Shown here: piece after piece, positions 60,601 to 64,000 of the stretch
Layout: the number at the start of each line of letters is the position of its first letter
Position numbering within the stretch: the stretch's first letter is position 1
DNA from: Takakia lepidozioides
Taxonomy: Eukaryota; Streptophyta; Takakiopsida; Takakiales; Takakiaceae
DNA: 64,000 nucleotides
Assembly: GCA_030704615.1 (NCBI GenBank)
Contig: CM060733.1
Location: forward strand, 9,486,001-9,550,000
Direction of reading: 5' to 3'
Made by a program: the position numbers and the translations under genes
The notes under the pieces: generated by a model
Told to the model about the DNA's origin: nothing
What the model saw: only the letters and a program-made list of their open reading frames with translations
The model's database searches: none

Positions 60601-60699
60601 CCAAGTGTGTTTTTCATCACATGTTTTCCCCTTACAGCTGTAAAATACTACCTTTTTATTTTAGTGAAAGTCCTGTTTCACCTGATAGTTTTGTCCTTC
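57670..60699. other. 3 kb without a recognised gene
   Basis: Includes the upstream region of the P450 pseudogene. Apart from the fold-back element at 58404-58539, I see only short aaccgg/acccgg words at 59300-59370 and C/T-rich low-complexity sequence (59540-60700) whose open frames look like chance. Confidence 0.4.
58404..58539. mobile_element. Short fold-back MITE
   Basis: gaatgataaaaacaacctt (58404-58422) and aaggttgttcttatcattc (58521-58539) are inverted complements with one mismatch. The A/T-rich interior has no ORF. Related half-copies may lie at 57950-58080 (aacctcatgtaaggta; ttctggaggg). Confidence 0.6.
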
Positions 60700-61077
60700 T
60701 TACTGATGGACGAGGTTGATGTCTCTGCGGGATCTCGTCCAGCGCTTTTTCGCTGCATCTTCAAGTATGCAGATTCGGTCTGACTCATCCATATTTTCTG
60801 TTTTAGACTTGTCTTTGTACCCCTGGAAAGTGTATGGTCCCTCCCAAGTTGGCTCGAACCCCTTGCACTTGCCTAGTCTGAGCATCATTACAAGCTGCCC
60901 TTCTTCAAGTGTGTTCAATGTGCAGTTGCTTGTTCTGCGAGCTGCGTAACTATCTTGTTGTTCCTTTTGCGCCCGGCGTACATTCTCATGAAGGGTGATG
61001 TCCATATTTGTCAGGAGGTAGACTACCTTCTCCATCATCATATTATTGATGGCCTCCTCATCATTGTGTAAGTCCAC
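60700..61077 (-). pseudogene. Ty3/gypsy integrase C-terminal fragment (inverted)
   Basis: Minus-strand frame: ENVRRAQKEQQDSYAARRT, EEGQLVMML, CKGFEPTWEGPYTFQGYKD, ending SRRDINLVHQ. This is the usual integrase end of plant gypsy elements (a viral-type SH3-like region before the polyprotein stop). It is opposite in orientation to the gypsy sequence that follows at 61240, so it comes from a different or rearranged copy. Confidence 0.75.
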
Positions 61078-61239
61078 AAGCTCTGTGATTTTTCCCCAGC
61101 TCGCCCAGACATGGCATAAGAGAGATTGTGTGTGGGTCTATGAGTACACTGTAATGTAGAGAATAGGTAACAATTGTGATGGAGTGTAGTAGAGGCTGGT
61201 GAGAGAGAGTGATGGAGAATTGGTACATAGAAGTCCCAC
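61078..61239. other. Junction between two opposed gypsy fragments
   Basis: Short unassigned sequence with gagagagag; no clear LTR edge. Confidence 0.3.
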
Positions 61240-64000
61240 ATGGGATTATTTGTGGATGTGAGATGGATCCGGTGTGGAGAGACTGACAACCTGAACTTGG
61301 CTCAAAAGGACGTGCAGCCTTCCCACATTTTGCTACCCAATGGTGGTGTGGAGTTTACACACATGCATCTGTCAAATGTACCAATGATCCTGCAAGGTGT
61401 ACACACGACGACCGATTTCGAGGTTTGGGATGGAGCTCGGTACGATTGCATCGACCTTGACATGCAGTGGTTGGATCCGGTGGACGCGGTAGCCTGTAGA
61501 CTCGGCATGGTCAGTGGGAACGGAGAGACATTAAACCTGAAAGGTGCCAAGGCCCTTCCTATGTCCCATTCTTATCAGCCCTGTAAATGAAGAGATATAT
61601 TCATAACGGAAACACGCAGTTTTTTGCTGTTAGCGTGCATGATTAACCATCAGGAACAGAATGTGTGAAAATTTCACATCTCAAACTTGATCTACTACTG
61701 CATGAATATGATGATGTGTTTCCTGTAAAATTCCTGGAATGCCCCCTGAACGAGAGGTTGATCATGCTATTGAGCTAGTGACGGATGTTGTACCAGTTGC
61801 AAAGGTACCATACAGACATTCAATCGCAGATAATGAAGAATTAGAGAGACAACTGAATGATTTGCTTGAGAAATGGTATGACATCTGTCCTAGTACATCA
61901 CCCTGGGGTGCTCCAGTGATGTTCAAGAAAAAGAAAAACGGGAGTCTGAGGTTGTGTGTTGACTATAGATGGTTGAACAAGTTCACCATTAAGAATAAGT
62001 ATCATCTGCCTCGTGTTGACGATCTGTTGGACCATACATATGGGAATCAAGTTTTTTTCAAAACTTGATCTTCGATTTGGATATCATCAGACACGAATCA
62101 AGCATTCTGACATACCAAAGACTAGATTTAGGTCCCGCTTTGGGCATTATGAATTCTTGGTGATGCCATTTGAGCTCACAAATGCTTCAGCGACATTCAC
62201 ACACCTAATGAATTCCCTGTTTCAAAAATATTTGGGGAAGTTGGTCCTAGTCTACATGGATGATATATTGATAATATACTCAAAGACTGAAGAGGAACAC
62301 AAACGACATCTACGCTTGGTCTTAGACATACTGAGAGAGAACCACCTGTTTACTAATAGAAGCAAGTGTGAGTTCTTTCATGTAGACCACATGGATTACT
62401 TGGGGTATTGCGTCTCTAAGGATGGAATCTCAATTGATCTCAAGAAAGTCCAAACAGTGGCTGAATGGCCTAAGCCAAGTGATAAAACTGATCAGGTCAG
62501 GAGCTTTATAGGATTTGCTGGTTTCCTATGGAAGTTTGTCAAGTTTTTCTCAGATTGCAGCTCCATTAACTGACCTGCTTAAGGACTCAAGTCCTGTAAG
62601 CTTAAAAGATGTCTGGACAGGAGGATGTGATGTCAGTTTTGAGAAATTAAAGTTTGCTTTGGCACATGCTCCTGTACTAAAATTGCTCGACCCTACTAGG
62701 GAAGCAATTGTACTCTGTACTGATGCAAGTGATCTTGCTATTGGGGCTGTGTTAATGCAAGATGGGCAAGTGATTGCCTATGAATCTCGAAAGATCAATC
62801 CAGGAGAGAAGAATTCTCCGACTCATGAAAATGAACTGTTGGCAATAGTTCATGCTTTGAAAATATGGAGGCAAATGTTATCTGCTTCCAGTTGATTTTG
62901 TAATAGAAACTGACCATCAGAGTTTGAAATACTTGACCACGCAACCTCATTTGAGTCAGGGGCATATTCGATGGTCAAAACTGCTTCAACAGTTCCATTA
63001 TGACCTGAAGTATGTCAAATGAAGTGAAAACTTGATTGTTGATGCACTTTCTAAGAGACCATTACAAGCTAATGTTGTCTCATATATCAGGAACAATATA
63101 TTTCAGGACATTAAGGGTCAGTATGAGATTGATGGATTTTTCAAAGAACCATTTAGGAGTTTGTCTCGTGACCAAAAGACTTGATCCATTGAAAAGGAGA
63201 AATATCGGTCATACCTCTTGAGAGATGATTGTTGTCTTATAATGGTCGGTTGTGCATTCCCATGATCCTAGGCCTGAGATTGCGAATTATTCATGATAGT
63301 CATAATGTTCCAAGCTCAAGACACCCGGGCTTTCAGAGGACCTATTGGTCAATACGAAAGAACTACTTCTGGCCAGGTATGATCAAAGATTATGTACAGA
63401 GATGTTTTCCCTGTCAGGTTTCGAAATCAGAAAGAGTCAGACCTCCTAGATTATTGCAACCTTTGTCTGTTCCTGGATGGAATTGGGAATCCATTAGCAT
63501 GTATTTCACTGTGGCTTTGCCCAGGACAAAAAATGGCCATGACAGTATCATGGTGGTTGTAGATAGGCTATATAAGATAGCCCATTTGATACCTATAAGG
63601 ATGAATGCTACGACATTTGATGTTGCATCCTTGTTCATGAAAGAGATATTCAGGGATTCAAAGTTTACTAGTCGCTTTTGGCTGACTTGTTCAAGAAATT
63701 GGGAAGATAAGACTAAGTACGGCCCTTCCCCCAGAAACAGATGCCCAAATAGAAAGAACCAACCGTACAATTGAAGAGATGTTAAAGATGTACCTTGGTG
63801 AGAGACATCCCACTTGGGAACAGCACATCTTGTACTTGGTGCGAGAATAAATGCCTATAACAAGCATTTACACAATGCCATTGGCATGAGTCCATTTGAA
63901 GCCTTGTATGGACGACATTTCTTACCTCATGCTTTGCTTGTTACACCACCATCAAAATGTGTAGAGTGTAAATGACATAATCAAAGAAATGCACTTGTAC
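61240..64000 (+). pseudogene. Ty3/gypsy protease, RT, RNase H and integrase; runs off the edge
   Basis: Order on plus: retropepsin-like end (TTTDFEVWDGARYD, WLDPVDAVACRLG, 61400-61510); RT from 61739 ([50 protein letters not shown]) through the catalytic VYMDDILI (62250-62275); RNase H (LCTDASDLAIGAVLMQDGQV, 62710-62770); integrase zinc region (SSRHPGFQRTYW, YVQRCFPCQ) and core (VVVDRLYKIAHLIPIR, 63545-63600). Frameshifts near 62050 (T run), 62530, 62890 and 63690, and stops after 63020 and 63220, show decay. The core order RT-RH-IN identifies Ty3/gypsy rather than copia. Confidence 0.9.

Noticed and set aside
59549-60783. Long hydrophobic-looking plus-strand frames
   Set aside because: They come from a C/T-rich low-complexity stretch; composition alone explains the Leu/Ser/Phe-rich translation.

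Overview
This is a transposon-rich stretch of a nuclear genome from a land plant, most likely a non-seed plant such as a lycophyte, fern or bryophyte. Plant evidence: a canonical tRNA-Asp(GUC), a DUF4228 gene, PLS-class PPR remnants, a CYP85-clan P450, a chloroplast-type SDR family member, a plant-type glutamate dehydrogenase exon and an OSB-type PDF motif. A piggyBac transposase, a DUF3504/Crypton-like tyrosine recombinase and a VLIG-type GTPase remnant are unusual for flowering plants and point to an earlier-diverging lineage. The species call is inference.

Layout. 1-2.7 kb: 5' end of a hAT transposon (decayed transposase, array of eight hairpins, terminal repeat), nested in the pre-integrase domain of a Ty1/copia element. 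2.7-9.15 kb: copia remains, gag-protease on minus and RT-RNase H on plus. The RT half is split by a 3.7-kb insert carrying a decayed tyrosine recombinase and an unknown ORF. 10.3-14.5 kb: a broken SDR oxidoreductase gene whose second and third exons lie inverted between its first and later exons. 15.5-17.5 kb: a RING-like fragment and dispersed repeats.

18.0-27.6 kb (minus): the best gene in the window. Fifteen exons join in one continuous frame to about 1,360 residues: signal peptide, several Ig-like modules, then a polytopic membrane region and a long cytoplasmic tail. I do not know its function. 27.6-32.5 kb has no gene I can recognise. 32.9-35.6 kb: PPR pseudogenes split by a TTAA-flanked MITE, followed by exon-sized pieces of glutamate dehydrogenase, an OSB-like protein and a second PPR gene. 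36.67 kb: tRNA-Asp. 37.9-38.8 kb (minus): an intact DUF4228 gene. 39-48 kb: repeats, including a 0.8-kb element with 24-bp perfect inverted ends.

48.8-57.7 kb (minus): a VLIG-like GTPase pseudogene, then a P450 pseudogene. A piggyBac element is inserted between the P450 I-helix exon and its ExxR exon. The piggyBac transposase is open except for one stop codon, and its first catalytic Asp reads Asn. 60.7-64 kb: Ty3/gypsy remains (an inverted integrase tail and a plus-strand protease-RT-RNase H-integrase) running off the right edge. Only the Ig-like gene, the DUF4228 gene and the tRNA look functional. All boundaries come from reading splice sites and frames by eye.
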